Shown here: piece by piece, positions 30,676 to 38,813 of the stretch | Layout: each line of letters begins with the position of its first letter | Numbering within the stretch: the stretch's first letter is position 1 | From: Bacteroidaceae bacterium | GTDB lineage: Bacteria; Bacteroidota; Bacteroidia; Bacteroidales; Bacteroidaceae | DNA length: 40,191 nt | Reading direction: 5' to 3' | NCBI GenBank assembly: GCA_024401305.1 | Contig: JAKSLI010000028.1 | Location: 1-40,191, forward strand | Translations under genes and position numbers: made by a program | Notes under the pieces: model-generated | The model's database searches: none | What the model saw: the letters and a program-made list of their open reading frames with translations, nothing else | What the model was told of the DNA's origin: nothing

Positions 30676-31917
30676 ATGAATAATAGCGTTATAAACAACA
30701 AACTTATATCTTGTGCTTTGGATATTACAGCTACATGGATTAAAGATTACATCCATACTAGAGCACATCGTCAACGCAAGGAAGTCACTTTAACCGAACG
30801 TATTGAGTCATTAAAATCAAGAATTATCAAATTAGAGAAAAAGGCTGCAACTAATAGCACTGAGACGGACAAGAACGTGACAGACAAACTAGAATGGGAA
30901 AGTATTGAAGCTGCTGTAGAAAGAGCAAAGAGTAATCCAGAAGTTAAATGGGTACTACCTGGCATTATAAAGGAGGGCTCTATATGCAATCTTCAGGCAG
31001 TAGAAAAGGTTGGTAAATCAATATTGGTAACACAAATAGCACATGATTGCGCATACGGACTTATTTCTAAGATTATTGAGAACTGTAATGAACAAGTAAA
31101 TAAGCAAGAAGTATTCCTGTATGATGCAGAATTAGATGATGACGATATGATTGAACGTAATATAAATCTCCATGACAACAGAATACGTCGTTGTCGTAAT
31201 GCCGAGTTTGATTCTGTCGAAGCTCTGTTTAATCATGTTGAACTTTCCGTTAAAGGGATAGAATCTAATGCCCTGATTATAGCAGACAACATAAGTGCTA
31301 TTTGTCCTAAATTTACAGAAAAAGATGTAAAATATGCACGAAGCCGTATTAAATATTTGCAAGAGAACTTTCTTAAATCAGGCTATCGTTTAACAATCAT
31401 TCTTGTTCACCATACAAAATCGGGTGTTTTGGGAGTTGATGTACATGATAGCGCAGGTAGTCGATATTGGACACGATTATCTAAACTCAATTTGGCTTTT
31501 TCTGAAACTCGATTCGGAAGCAATATCAAGCTGCTATCGATCGCAAGCGGCAGAAACAAAATCAAAAATCTAAAAGCAGATGAAGGTATTTGTCTTAGAC
31601 TCGCAGATCAGCCTTATCCACATTTTGTTAATAATGGTACTGTCAAAATTAACGAAGCGATACCTGTGAAACATAATAGTCGTTGCACCAAAACTGAATC
31701 GACCTTCAATCAGGTAGCTCAAGCCTCCTCTGTAATCTGGAAGCTACAACCTGATGAAGTGGATTATGTTGCGCAGAAATACGTTCCTAAAGAGTACGGT
31801 CTTGGCAAGTTAGCAATATACCTATTAAACAAAAGAGGACTTGAAGATACTAAAAAATCTCGTAATTTAATGAAAAATGCTGTTGATCGAGCACTGAAAA
31901 GAAAAGGATTGAAATAA
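30676..31917 (+). CDS. RepA-like RecA-fold ATPase/helicase (AAA_25 type, 413 aa)
   Basis: Residues 1-75 are basic and helical with a coiled-coil stretch (RIESLKSRIIKLEKKA). From about 95 the RecA-like core starts: Walker A region LQAVEKVGKS (106-115), acidic FLYDAELDDDD (147-157), Walker B ALIIADN (199-205), and the VHHTKSG motif (244-250) typical of RepA/AAA_25 replicative ATPases. The C-terminus (about 330-413) looks like a DNA-binding helix bundle. The Walker A departs from the GxxGxGKS consensus by having V-E-K-V before GKS, common in this family. Likely a replication helicase or initiator of the mobile element; a phased GCTAC array follows directly downstream. Confidence 0.75.
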   Translation: MNNSVINNKLISCALDITATWIKDYIHTRAHRQRKEVTLTERIESLKSRIIKLEKKAATNSTETDKNVTDKLEWESIEAAVERAKSNPEVKWVLPGIIKEGSICNLQAVEKVGKSILVTQIAHDCAYGLISKIIENCNEQVNKQEVFLYDAELDDDDMIERNINLHDNRIRRCRNAEFDSVEALFNHVELSVKGIESNALIIADNISAICPKFTEKDVKYARSRIKYLQENFLKSGYRLTIILVHHTKSGVLGVDVHDSAGSRYWTRLSKLNLAFSETRFGSNIKLLSIASGRNKIKNLKADEGICLRLADQPYPHFVNNGTVKINEAIPVKHNSRCTKTESTFNQVAQASSVIWKLQPDEVDYVAQKYVPKEYGLGKLAIYLLNKRGLEDTKKSRNLMKNAVDRALKRKGLK

Positions 31918-32003
31918 AGGTAAATGGTGGTCCATTATGACTGCCATTTATTATTTGCAGCAACATAGGCACTTGTATTAAGAGGGTACTTCTACCTCTG
32001 AAG

Positions 32004-32067
32004 GCTACTCTCTTTGCTACTTATCTGCTACCCCATTGCTACTGTATCTGCTACCCCATTGCTACTG
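32004..32067 (+). repeat. Iteron-like array of six phased GCTAC motifs
   Basis: GCTAC begins at 32004, 32016, 32027, 32038, 32050 and 32061, i.e. every 11 or 12 bp, close to one DNA turn. The last four form an exact tandem duplication of 23 bp (32022-32044, 32045-32067) containing CTACCCCATTGCTACTG. A further copy lies at 32102. Located just after the RepA-like gene, it is a candidate origin or protein-binding array. The rest of 31918-32209 has only a terminator. Confidence 0.7.
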
Positions 32068-32163
32068 CAATGATTACTCTGATAATCAACAATATAAACA
32101 TGCTACCCTTATGTGTTGAACAATTAATCTTTACTAGCAAAAGTTGATTATAAAGAAAAAAAC

Positions 32164-32195
32164 AGGAAGGCTTTGATGCTCTTCCTATTCTTTTT
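32164..32195. terminator. Terminator between convergent genes
   Basis: AGGAAG (32164-32169) and CTTCCT (32181-32186) with an inner GC/GC pair, followed by a T-rich ATTCTTTTT; preceded by an A-run, so it may work in both directions. Confidence 0.6.
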
Positions 32196-32209
32196 GTCTA
32201 TGATAATGA

Positions 32210-33460
32210 CTACGCTATTTTAGGTATCTCCCTGAATTTATAGCCATTGTTGCACACACCACCAGACCTGAGATTATTATGGATGCTACCTGCTTTCATG
32301 TTAAGGTCATTGGCTGCATCATTCATGGTATTATACTTAGTCCTGGTTCCATCGGGTGCTATAGCCTCTACAGCACGTCCTCTTTTCTGTTGGGCGGCTT
32401 TCATGTTGTCTCTCATGGATTGTGGGATTGGGTGATTCTTCCAGTATGCCCCATTTGTCTTTACCCACTCCTTTGCGGCATTAGTAGCAGCCTGTGGTAC
32501 TATACCCTTCTGTCTATCGGACTGTGCCTTTCTCATTGCATCGGTACGCTTCTTCCCTAAATTACCCATGCTTATCTTTTGCTTGGTCTTTAAGGATAAG
32601 ACACGACCTTTGTTAGAGGCAGAGATTTTAGCCTTGGTTGCAGCTGTGTGAGTTCTACCTAAAGATGCTGCACCAATCTTTGCCCGGTGTGTCTGACTGA
32701 AATTCCTTCCTTTATTGCCAGTTCCACCCTTGGACTCATTATAGCCTTCAACGATAGTATTATACTTGTCGATGTAGGCTTCTTCAAGTTGATAAAGTTT
32801 GGCTTTCAGATCCTCCACGTCATAATATTTGTCAACGCTTTCAAGGACATGGTAAGTCCAGTTGTTTACACCCCACTTTCGTTTTGCCTCAGTTAGTCTG
32901 CCATTAGCGTATTTGTCATCAGTCTTTCTCCAATTTCGCTTACGGTTCTTTTCATCCATAGTCTCGCCTATATATGACCAACCATATTCATTGCCCTTTA
33001 CCAAGTTGCTGTAGCGATAAACAATACCATGTAAAGGTACGAAGGTGATTGTCATATTGAGTTCAGTATCATTGGCTGTAACATCAATGTCATACTTGTT
33101 CCTGTCTAGTTTGTATCTCTTCCGCATCATTTTTTTATAACGAGGAATAAAGCTACGAATCAAGACAGTTCCTTGACGAATGGATTTAGGACTACAATCG
33201 AAAAATTCAAGAGGTTTGCTATTTGAAACTTCATGACCTGTGATTATTTCTGCGTCTGAAATTCCGATAACCTTCTTTTTTGGCAAATTAAGATTACGCT
33301 TCCAAGTAAATGAAATGGAATGCTGATTTATTCTGGTTACGAAAAAACTCACAACTCCAGTTCCATAAACTTTGTCATATTTTGGTTGTAGTTTTTTCTC
33401 AATGTCGTTGGCAAGTTCTCCCAAAGTACAGACCTTACCAAATATTTCAAAAATTTCCAT
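32210..33460 (-). CDS. Free-standing GIY-YIG homing endonuclease with NUMOD repeats (416 aa)
   Basis: Start set at ATG 33460 (MEIFEIFGKVCTLGELAND); an upstream TTG at 33505 would add 15 residues. Residues 1-135 are an unrecognised N-terminal domain. The GIY-YIG core follows: GIVYRY (145-150), YIGET (163-167), an arginine-rich helix (NRKRNWRK), WGVNNWTYHVLE, and the catalytic glutamate in QLEEAYIDKYNT (near 226). Residues about 255-320 hold NUMOD3-type motifs (SQTHRAKIG, TAATKAKIS, SLKTKQKIS, each followed by a G-K/R pair), and about 365-410 is a NUMOD1-type helix-turn-helix (YNTMNDAANDLN). The gene does not lie in a visible intron; such enzymes spread within phage genomes. The N-terminal domain may add DNA binding. 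Confidence 0.85.
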   Translation of the reverse strand: MEIFEIFGKVCTLGELANDIEKKLQPKYDKVYGTGVVSFFVTRINQHSISFTWKRNLNLPKKKVIGISDAEIITGHEVSNSKPLEFFDCSPKSIRQGTVLIRSFIPRYKKMMRKRYKLDRNKYDIDVTANDTELNMTITFVPLHGIVYRYSNLVKGNEYGWSYIGETMDEKNRKRNWRKTDDKYANGRLTEAKRKWGVNNWTYHVLESVDKYYDVEDLKAKLYQLEEAYIDKYNTIVEGYNESKGGTGNKGRNFSQTHRAKIGAASLGRTHTAATKAKISASNKGRVLSLKTKQKISMGNLGKKRTDAMRKAQSDRQKGIVPQAATNAAKEWVKTNGAYWKNHPIPQSMRDNMKAAQQKRGRAVEAIAPDGTRTKYNTMNDAANDLNMKAGSIHNNLRSGGVCNNGYKFREIPKIA

Positions 33461-33606
33461 GATGAAAATTATTTTATGGTCGTGAGCAAGACTATTCTTA
33501 CTCAAAAATTAGAATTTGAGAGGCTTTGAACAGAGTTTCATGGTATTTATTTGAAGCAACTTGTTCAATAATTTAAGGGGCGAGAATAGCATAAAAATAA
33601 GGTTCA

Positions 33607-33633
33607 GAGCATACTACAGGATTCTATATGCTC
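33607..33633 (-). terminator. Possible terminator of the SF2 helicase gene
   Basis: GAGCATA / TATGCTC arms (33607-33613, 33627-33633) span the helicase stop; on the minus strand they are followed by TTATTTTTATG. The stretch 33461-33613 has no other feature. Confidence 0.4.
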
Positions 33634-35548
33634 GCTTATTATCTTTTTTGACTATTTTACATCCTATCAACTTCTCGATGTCATTTGCCTTTGCTGTTTT
33701 GTTCAGACCAAGAGCTAAATAAACTTCCTGAAGAATCCTCTTGACCTCTTGTTTGCTGTAAATCTGACCAGAAATAAATCTTGATGCAACTATATTTTCG
33801 ATGCCTATAGAATTTCGTGCGTCGATTATTTCTTTGTCAATTTTCCACGGATCAAAGCCACAAGCCACAATTCGATCCATGCTTGTATTCATAAAATAAG
33901 TTCCGATGTCGTTATAACCACCATCCCTGAGTGCTGCAAAAAACTCGTTTTGAAGATGTGGATAAGCCATAAAGTAATCAGAGGCAATCTTTATTCTGTC
34001 TCGTTTGGCTTTATCAGAGAATACAGCATCAAGTAGATTCAATAGTTCTTGAGCTGGTTCACTAAGATTGTTCCTGAAAGTATTGGCAGAACTCATAATC
34101 ATAAGAGATTTATAGTTCTTGATAATATCCTTGCAATAACGCTCATTGGCTATTATCATCGGATTTATCTCAGGTCTGTCGTTAACGATTCTCAGGCAAT
34201 AATCTTTCGGACTTTTCTCTATCGCAATAATCAAATTCTGCAATGCTATGTTCTTTCGTTCTGGACTTGCGTCATTATAAAGTCCGATTTGGTCCAGGCT
34301 TGCATATTCTTTTTTTTTCAGCATTGTATCAAACTCGTTTTCTGTTATATCACTCTTGCTGTCCGTATAGTACATGTGGATGGTAGTACGGAAAAGATTG
34401 TATTTTAGCCTTTGTCTTCCTACGATCTGAGGAAGGTCTGATGCAATATCGAGTGAAAGGCTATCGACATTATAGTTGGCTATCACATAGGTACTGGCGT
34501 TAGAACTACAGAAATCCACACCTTCAAAAGCAGTTCTCGTAACAAAGGTGAATGTATTATGTCGCTCATTCTCCTTAGGGATTCTGCTTTCGATACTAAG
34601 GCTTGTATTGATTCCCTTGATAATCTTTTCATTCTCTGGAGTGTCTGCACATATAATAGTCACGTCGGCAGGATCGATACACTTCTGCTTGGTTATATAC
34701 TTCCTGAGAATCTTTCTTATATCCTGTATGCTATTAAGGAACATAACGGCTTCATAACTATATACAGCACATCCCACCTCGTATATAACATCGAAGAAAT
34801 GCCGTCCTCCCTGGTCTGTGTGCATCTGATAGTATTTGTATATGTCATCAAAGGCACTAACAGGACTTTTACAGCTATGCGTCTTTAAGTTGATTTGTGT
34901 AGTAGCCCCAAACTCCAGTTCGTAATAATCTACCTGATAAATCTGAAATTCTGGTATCTGGCTCATATACTCACAAACAGGAGTAGCAGAAACAAATAGC
35001 AGATTCTCATATCGGAAGAGTGAATGTAGGAATTTTGATAGCACCTGGTTCATGACGTTCTCTTTCATACGCACATCTTTTATAAGACAGTGTGATTCAT
35101 CTATGACAATTCTAAAGACTCTGTTAACATCCAGTCTAAAGAAGTTTTCAAGCATTCCTGATAAACTGTCGAAAGAGTCATAAGTCACGAGTATCTTCAT
35201 CGGCAGGTTATTTTCCTTACAATACTGCTGATACAAACCAAACTCAAACTGTAGGTCTAAAGGAGTCTTATTGCTCTTCTTTTCTCTATTGAAGTAAAAA
35301 CATTTCCCCAAGAACTCAGGTTGACCTATTTTATCCTGAATAAGTCTAAGACGTGGAGATACTAAGATTGTGTGATAGTTGTTGCGTAAACAGTAAGTAG
35401 TAAATCCACATCCTGTTACTTGTTTGTTCAATAAGTATCTTCCTCTACTGAAATAATGGTCTAAAACATACTGACCATTTCCATCAACCCATTTTGTGAT
35501 ATAATCTACATTGGGGTTAACTGTAAGTTTTCCTCTGTTTATAATCAT
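33614..35548 (-). CDS. SF2 DEAD-like helicase with degenerate Walker A (644 aa)
   Basis: Start set at ATG 35548 (MIINRGKLTVNPNVDYITKW); an upstream TTG is rejected. The motif order is that of an SF2 helicase: VTGCGFTT (44-51) at the Walker A position, TILVSPRLRL (motif Ia), VIDESH (148-153, Walker B), SATP (187-190), RTAFEGVDF (motif V) and QIVGRQRLKYN (motif VI). The Walker A lysine is replaced: the G-C-G is followed by F-T-T instead of K-T. The rest is well preserved, so either the enzyme binds ATP without this lysine or it is a non-hydrolysing relative. Such helicases appear in replication modules of phages and mobile elements. A helical C-terminal domain of about 200 aa follows. Confidence 0.78.
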   Translation of the reverse strand: MIINRGKLTVNPNVDYITKWVDGNGQYVLDHYFSRGRYLLNKQVTGCGFTTYCLRNNYHTILVSPRLRLIQDKIGQPEFLGKCFYFNREKKSNKTPLDLQFEFGLYQQYCKENNLPMKILVTYDSFDSLSGMLENFFRLDVNRVFRIVIDESHCLIKDVRMKENVMNQVLSKFLHSLFRYENLLFVSATPVCEYMSQIPEFQIYQVDYYELEFGATTQINLKTHSCKSPVSAFDDIYKYYQMHTDQGGRHFFDVIYEVGCAVYSYEAVMFLNSIQDIRKILRKYITKQKCIDPADVTIICADTPENEKIIKGINTSLSIESRIPKENERHNTFTFVTRTAFEGVDFCSSNASTYVIANYNVDSLSLDIASDLPQIVGRQRLKYNLFRTTIHMYYTDSKSDITENEFDTMLKKKEYASLDQIGLYNDASPERKNIALQNLIIAIEKSPKDYCLRIVNDRPEINPMIIANERYCKDIIKNYKSLMIMSSANTFRNNLSEPAQELLNLLDAVFSDKAKRDRIKIASDYFMAYPHLQNEFFAALRDGGYNDIGTYFMNTSMDRIVACGFDPWKIDKEIIDARNSIGIENIVASRFISGQIYSKQEVKRILQEVYLALGLNKTAKANDIEKLIGCKIVKKDNKRAYRIL

Positions 35549-35661
35549 AGTGTGGTTCAATATATTTATAAGAGTGTGGTGTCTTTTTTTGGAGTAAATC
35601 GCTATATTTCCTATGTAAGTAAGCAATTATTAGTAAAAAAAAGCACCTTATGTTTTTCTTT

Positions 35662-35873
35662 GAGACTAGGCTCCAAGCCAAGCCCTTTTCTTCCACTTTG
35701 TTCCAGAAAAGCCTGCCTAGTCTCTTCTCTTTTATCGCTCCGCTCGAAAAGAGAAAATAGGGAATTAACCATATATCTATTCTCTGTTGGAGCAAAGCGA
35801 CAATAGAGAAACCTGGTGGCTTGACTGACCGAAGGGAAGGAAAGGGTAGGCAGAATTGACGAAGGAAATTCTG
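35662..35873. other. Strongly folded non-coding block with four consecutive hairpins
   Basis: H1: GAGACTAGGC (35662-35671) with GCCTAGTCTC (35715-35724), enclosing a second stem CTTTTCT/AGAAAAG. H2: TTCTCTTTT (35725-35733) with AAAAGAGAA (35747-35755), starting right after H1. H3: TTCTCTGTTG (35780-35789) with CAATAGAGAA (35801-35810), one G-U. H4: CAGAATT (35851-35857) with AATTCTG (35867-35873). It sits upstream of the SF2 helicase, in the 35549-35940 gap. Long frames crossing it look artefactual. Candidates: transfer origin, single-strand origin or structured RNA. Confidence 0.65.
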
Positions 35874-35940
35874 GGGAACAGGTTTAAGGAAAAAGAAAAA
35901 GTGAGGTAATGTTTTCATTATTTTAACCTCACTCTTACAA

Positions 35941-36471
35941 TTATTTCTGATTCTCGTATAATCCATCAAACATTTCCTTTATCTCATTGTAAGCTTTCAT
36001 GACATAATCTTTCTTCTGGTCAATGAATACTTTCTTTAGCTCACAAAGATAATCATGTAAGTCAATAATTCTTTCAACATCATATCCGCAATACACTTTG
36101 GTTATTCCCCAAAATAAGAGTTCTTTTTCTGCAAGTTCAATTTTGTCATCATCACAAAATACCAACAAATCTACAAAGTCTCTTCGTATTGCATTCGGAT
36201 GACCAGGCATAGTACAAGCATCAAAAGAGTCGATGTCATTGTCAATTATATCACACATGCCAAAAGATGCCTGGACTACTAATTTATCACACCTCATTGT
36301 ATAAGGATTATATAAATACTTCATTACCTTAACCAGCCCCATATATTTGTCGTTGTAATAGGTAGGTAAGTCAGGGATAATTTCATAATAATCCTTCACA
36401 CTGTTAATTTCACTTTGAGCCATTTCATTAAATTCTGGCTCTCTCTTTTTGTCATAATCTAATTTACACAT
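35941..36471 (-). CDS. Hypothetical protein (176 aa), second of a coupled pair
   Basis: The ATG at 36471 (MCKLDYDKKREPEFNEMAQS) overlaps the upstream stop by eight bases (ATGTGTAA) and is preferred to ATG 36510, which lies inside that gene. The protein is acidic, mixed alpha/beta, with DFVDLLVFCDDDKIELAEKELLFWGI and TKVYCGYDVERIIDLHDY in its second half. No family recognised. Probably a soluble phage- or element-encoded protein acting with its partner. Confidence 0.6.
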   Translation of the reverse strand: MCKLDYDKKREPEFNEMAQSEINSVKDYYEIIPDLPTYYNDKYMGLVKVMKYLYNPYTMRCDKLVVQASFGMCDIIDNDIDSFDACTMPGHPNAIRRDFVDLLVFCDDDKIELAEKELLFWGITKVYCGYDVERIIDLHDYLCELKKVFIDQKKDYVMKAYNEIKEMFDGLYENQK

Positions 36472-37021
36472 ATAATTCTTCGTCTTGTAAATATTCAGCA
36501 ATATCGTCATCGGTTATGTTGCCTCCAAGTTCTTTCTTTAGTTCTTTGGCGACTCGGATAGCATCTTTACATATACCTTTGAAATCATGTATGGCAGATA
36601 GTTCCTTAAATATATCCCACTGTCGATTACTCCAAAGATTTACATGGTCATCCTTGAACTCCATACGCGATGTATAAAACTTTCTTGAAAAAGATGACCA
36701 GTAGAAAAAGTTGAAGTCCACAAGATAATCAGATACCGTATTAGATACTAGCAAAGCTCTGTCGTGCACTTCTTTGTCAAAAGTACCCATAAGATACGAA
36801 GCTGCCATAATGATAGCCCTTCTTTTGATTATCTTAGGGAAAGTGTCATCATCCAGAATAATTATATCTCTTTCTTGGTCTGGAGCTGACTCGTCCCATT
36901 CACCTCTCATTACTTCCCATGCTTCTGATGGATCACTAAAACTTTGGATTCCATAATACTCTTCATCGTCATTGACATTTTTTTCAGTTAAGATAAGTTC
37001 TTTGATAATTTTTTTATTCAT
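36464..37021 (-). CDS. Hypothetical acidic protein (185 aa), first of a coupled pair
   Basis: MNKKIIKELILTEKNVNDDE opens the protein; it has an acidic N-terminal third (DESAPDQERDIIILDDD), a middle section rich in aromatic residues (DFNFFYWSSFSRKFY) and a helical C-terminus with NITDDDIAEYLQDEELYV. No motif or family recognised. It is coupled by overlap to the following gene. 37022-37130 upstream is non-coding. Confidence 0.6.
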   Translation of the reverse strand: MNKKIIKELILTEKNVNDDEEYYGIQSFSDPSEAWEVMRGEWDESAPDQERDIIILDDDTFPKIIKRRAIIMAASYLMGTFDKEVHDRALLVSNTVSDYLVDFNFFYWSSFSRKFYTSRMEFKDDHVNLWSNRQWDIFKELSAIHDFKGICKDAIRVAKELKKELGGNITDDDIAEYLQDEELYV

Positions 37022-37130
37022 ATTATATTTGTTTTCAAGTTAAGTCTCTTAGCAAATACCTATACTCTGGCACTGCTATTAACTTCCCTCTATGAGTAAA
37101 GTTTTAAGGTTTAGAGAAGAGCATTTTGCA

Positions 37131-37568
37131 TCATTTCTCTTCTCCAATAACCGTAATCGTTAACGTCTCTTGCCAAGGAAAGAACTGTATATCCTTTACT
37201 CCCTCAATGGCTTGGGAGCACATGAACGCTCTTTTTATTTCGTCCTCAGATACATAATAAGAACCAGCATATCCAAGAAGCATGAAGGACGGCTTTACGC
37301 CAGGTTGCAGAAAAAAATAATCCTCTGGCAAGCCTGTTATAAACTCACAATCTATATCCTTCAATACCTCTCCTTGCATATAGTATTTTGTATCTCGACG
37401 GAAGTAAATCTTGGCTATGTTCTTGTTTTTGTCATATCTATAGCCAACCCCGATTGCTCCCATTTCAGGGTAATAGTTCATAGTCAGGTACGCCAATATA
37501 TCACCTAACTCATTCTCATTTTTTACTGTGTCCGTATCAATCTCCAGACCTTGCATTAAAAATTTCAT
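37131..37568 (-). CDS. Hypothetical protein (145 aa), second of a coupled pair
   Basis: MKFLMQGLEIDTDTVKNENE, then beta-rich segments (IGVGYRYDKNKNIAKIYFRR, DYFFLQPGVKPSFMLLGYAG) and a final strand (ETLTITVIGEEK). It overlaps the upstream gene by four bases (ATGA). A weak hairpin, GAGAAGAG/CTCTTCTC (37114-37144), overlaps its end. Function unknown. Confidence 0.6.
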   Translation of the reverse strand: MKFLMQGLEIDTDTVKNENELGDILAYLTMNYYPEMGAIGVGYRYDKNKNIAKIYFRRDTKYYMQGEVLKDIDCEFITGLPEDYFFLQPGVKPSFMLLGYAGSYYVSEDEIKRAFMCSQAIEGVKDIQFFPWQETLTITVIGEEK

Positions 37569-37894
37569 ACGTTGTCCTCCTTTTTTGTTTTTTGTGAAAT
37601 GATATAAAGACTACAATCGAACTCGTCATTAAGATATTTGACAAGGGAATTGTAGGCATCAACTCTTTTTCTGTCTCGTGGGCATATCATAAGTATCTCT
37701 TGCAGCCCGATTTTAATTTTACTGCCAGGGTTGAGAGAGAAGCCGTTATCTCTTAGTGCTTCGAGGTCTCTTATAAACTTACCCTTAACTATCTTTTCAG
37801 CTTTATTCTGTTCCTCGGAGTGCTGATTATTCTCCTGTCCTTCGCCGACTACTCTAAATTCATCGGTAACAAAGGAAAACTGATATTCAAACAT
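37565..37894 (-). CDS. Hypothetical protein (109 aa), first of a coupled pair
   Basis: The sequence opens with MFEYQFSFVTDEFRVVGEGQ. A polar, low-complexity section (ENNQHSEEQNKAEKIVKG) precedes a compact domain (FSLNPGSKIKIGLQEILMICPRDRKRVDAYNSLVKYLNDEF). No recognised family. With the next gene it forms a minus-strand unit pointing away from the DUF3871 operon; no clear promoter box was found in front of it. Confidence 0.6.
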   Translation of the reverse strand: MFEYQFSFVTDEFRVVGEGQENNQHSEEQNKAEKIVKGKFIRDLEALRDNGFSLNPGSKIKIGLQEILMICPRDRKRVDAYNSLVKYLNDEFDCSLYIISQKTKKEDNV

Positions 37895-38072
37895 ATCGTC
37901 AAAACTTACTATTATTCTTACATATCTAAGGGTTTCTGTTCATTTTCGACCTTTTTTGTGGGTGGTATAAATATGGACAGTTGAGATCGTTTGATAACCT
38001 TAGAATTGAAAGTAGTATAATCTACGTGTACCGGGGAATAAACTGGTACAATCTGCCTGCAAAAGATATTCA

Positions 38073-38102
38073 TTGCCTAAAGATGATTTGGGAATAACTT
38101 TG
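38073..38102 (+). promoter_or_regulatory. Strong consensus promoter in the divergent region
   Basis: TTG at 38073-38075 and TAACTTTG at 38095-38102, ideal spacing. It stands in the 431-bp gap 37895-38325; no ORF of note follows before the terminator at 38189. Confidence 0.7.
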
Positions 38103-38108
38103 AATATT

Positions 38109-38225
38109 GGTTATTGCTCTGCTTATATAGTCGCTCATGGTATCGACAAAATAAGGTGGGTGATAATCGTGGAGGTAGAATTTATAGAGAAGAGTCGGAC
38201 TAAGAGTGTCTGACCTTCTTTTTTT
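38109..38225 (+). ncRNA. Predicted small RNA (about 115 nt) with intrinsic terminator
   Basis: The span runs from the expected start of the consensus promoter to a clear terminator: GAAG-AG-TCGGAC (38189-38200) pairs with GTCTGAC-CTTC (38208-38218), then seven T (38219-38225). Inside there is only a five-codon ATG frame. It may instead be an attenuated leader for the operon at 38326. No known RNA family recognised. Confidence 0.5.
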
Positions 38226-38325
38226 GTCCTAAAATCAAACTAGGATGCCACAGAATCTGAACGCCTTATATATGTATAGAAATCAATTACTTAACAATTT
38301 CATAATAACTTAAAACGTGTAAAAA

Positions 38326-38514
38326 ATGAACAAATTCAAGACAATTTTCAAGGGTGTGGTAGCATTCACAACCCTTGCAGTAGGACTCATTGACGTGTAT
38401 AACTTTACAAGAGGTCATGTATGTCCTGCTATCAAAAACTATTCTAATCGTCGTTCTGGCACTACAGAGGATGTTGTTGAACTCCAGGACGCAGAAACTA
38501 TCACCGAGGAATAA
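38326..38514 (+). CDS. Small membrane protein (62 aa)
   Basis: MNKFKTIFKGVVAFTTLAVG opens with a basic start followed by one membrane helix (about 10-28); the C-terminal half is polar and acidic (EDVVELQDAETITEE). Similar in layout to the 55-aa protein at 30217, though not homologous by eye. First gene of the operon leading to DUF3871. Function unknown. Confidence 0.6.
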   Translation: MNKFKTIFKGVVAFTTLAVGLIDVYNFTRGHVCPAIKNYSNRRSGTTEDVVELQDAETITEE

Positions 38515-38658
38515 TATGGGAAACGCCAAAGCCTCGATGTAACAATCCTGGTACTCGACACAATAGTCCATGTACTAAAGAACGTGAAGAAGCTGATTGA
38601 AATTTATGACAAATGCAATAAGGCTAAATCTAAATCAGCAAGTAGTAAACCTCCGTAA
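38515..38658 (+). other. Open, protein-like frame continuing in phase after the 38326 gene's TAA
   Basis: Directly after the stop, the same frame stays open for 47 codons to a TAA at 38656. It encodes the protein-like SLDVTILVLDTIVHVLKNVK, then KLIEIYDKCNKAKSK. It lacks an ATG, GTG or TTG near its beginning; the only nearby ATG (38516) is in another frame and ends after eight codons. Possible explanations: stop readthrough, an unusual start codon, a frameshift-linked gene or a decayed gene. Confidence 0.4.
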
Positions 38659-38672
38659 AACAGCAATGTAAT

Positions 38673-38792
38673 ATGGAAAAGAGAAATCTCATAATCAGAG
38701 CCGAAAATCGGAACGGCAATGTGAGGCTTATTTTCATGGGAAGACGCAGAATATCCCTAAAGCCAAAGAGTATTTTCCGAGCAGTATGTTAA
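38673..38792 (+). CDS. Small basic protein (39 aa)
   Basis: MEKRNLIIRAENRNGNVRLI then FMGRRRISLKPKSIF and a short end. Highly basic; could bind nucleic acid. It is 21 bases before the DUF3871 start and in the same operon. Support is limited to position and composition. Confidence 0.45.
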   Translation: MEKRNLIIRAENRNGNVRLIFMGRRRISLKPKSIFRAVC

Positions 38793-38813
38793 CTCCTTAA
38801 ACCTAAAAAGAAT

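Noticed and set aside
35517-35969. 150-codon minus-strand frame before the SF2 helicase
   Set aside because: It crosses four hairpins, has odd composition and overlaps the helicase start; best explained as chance.
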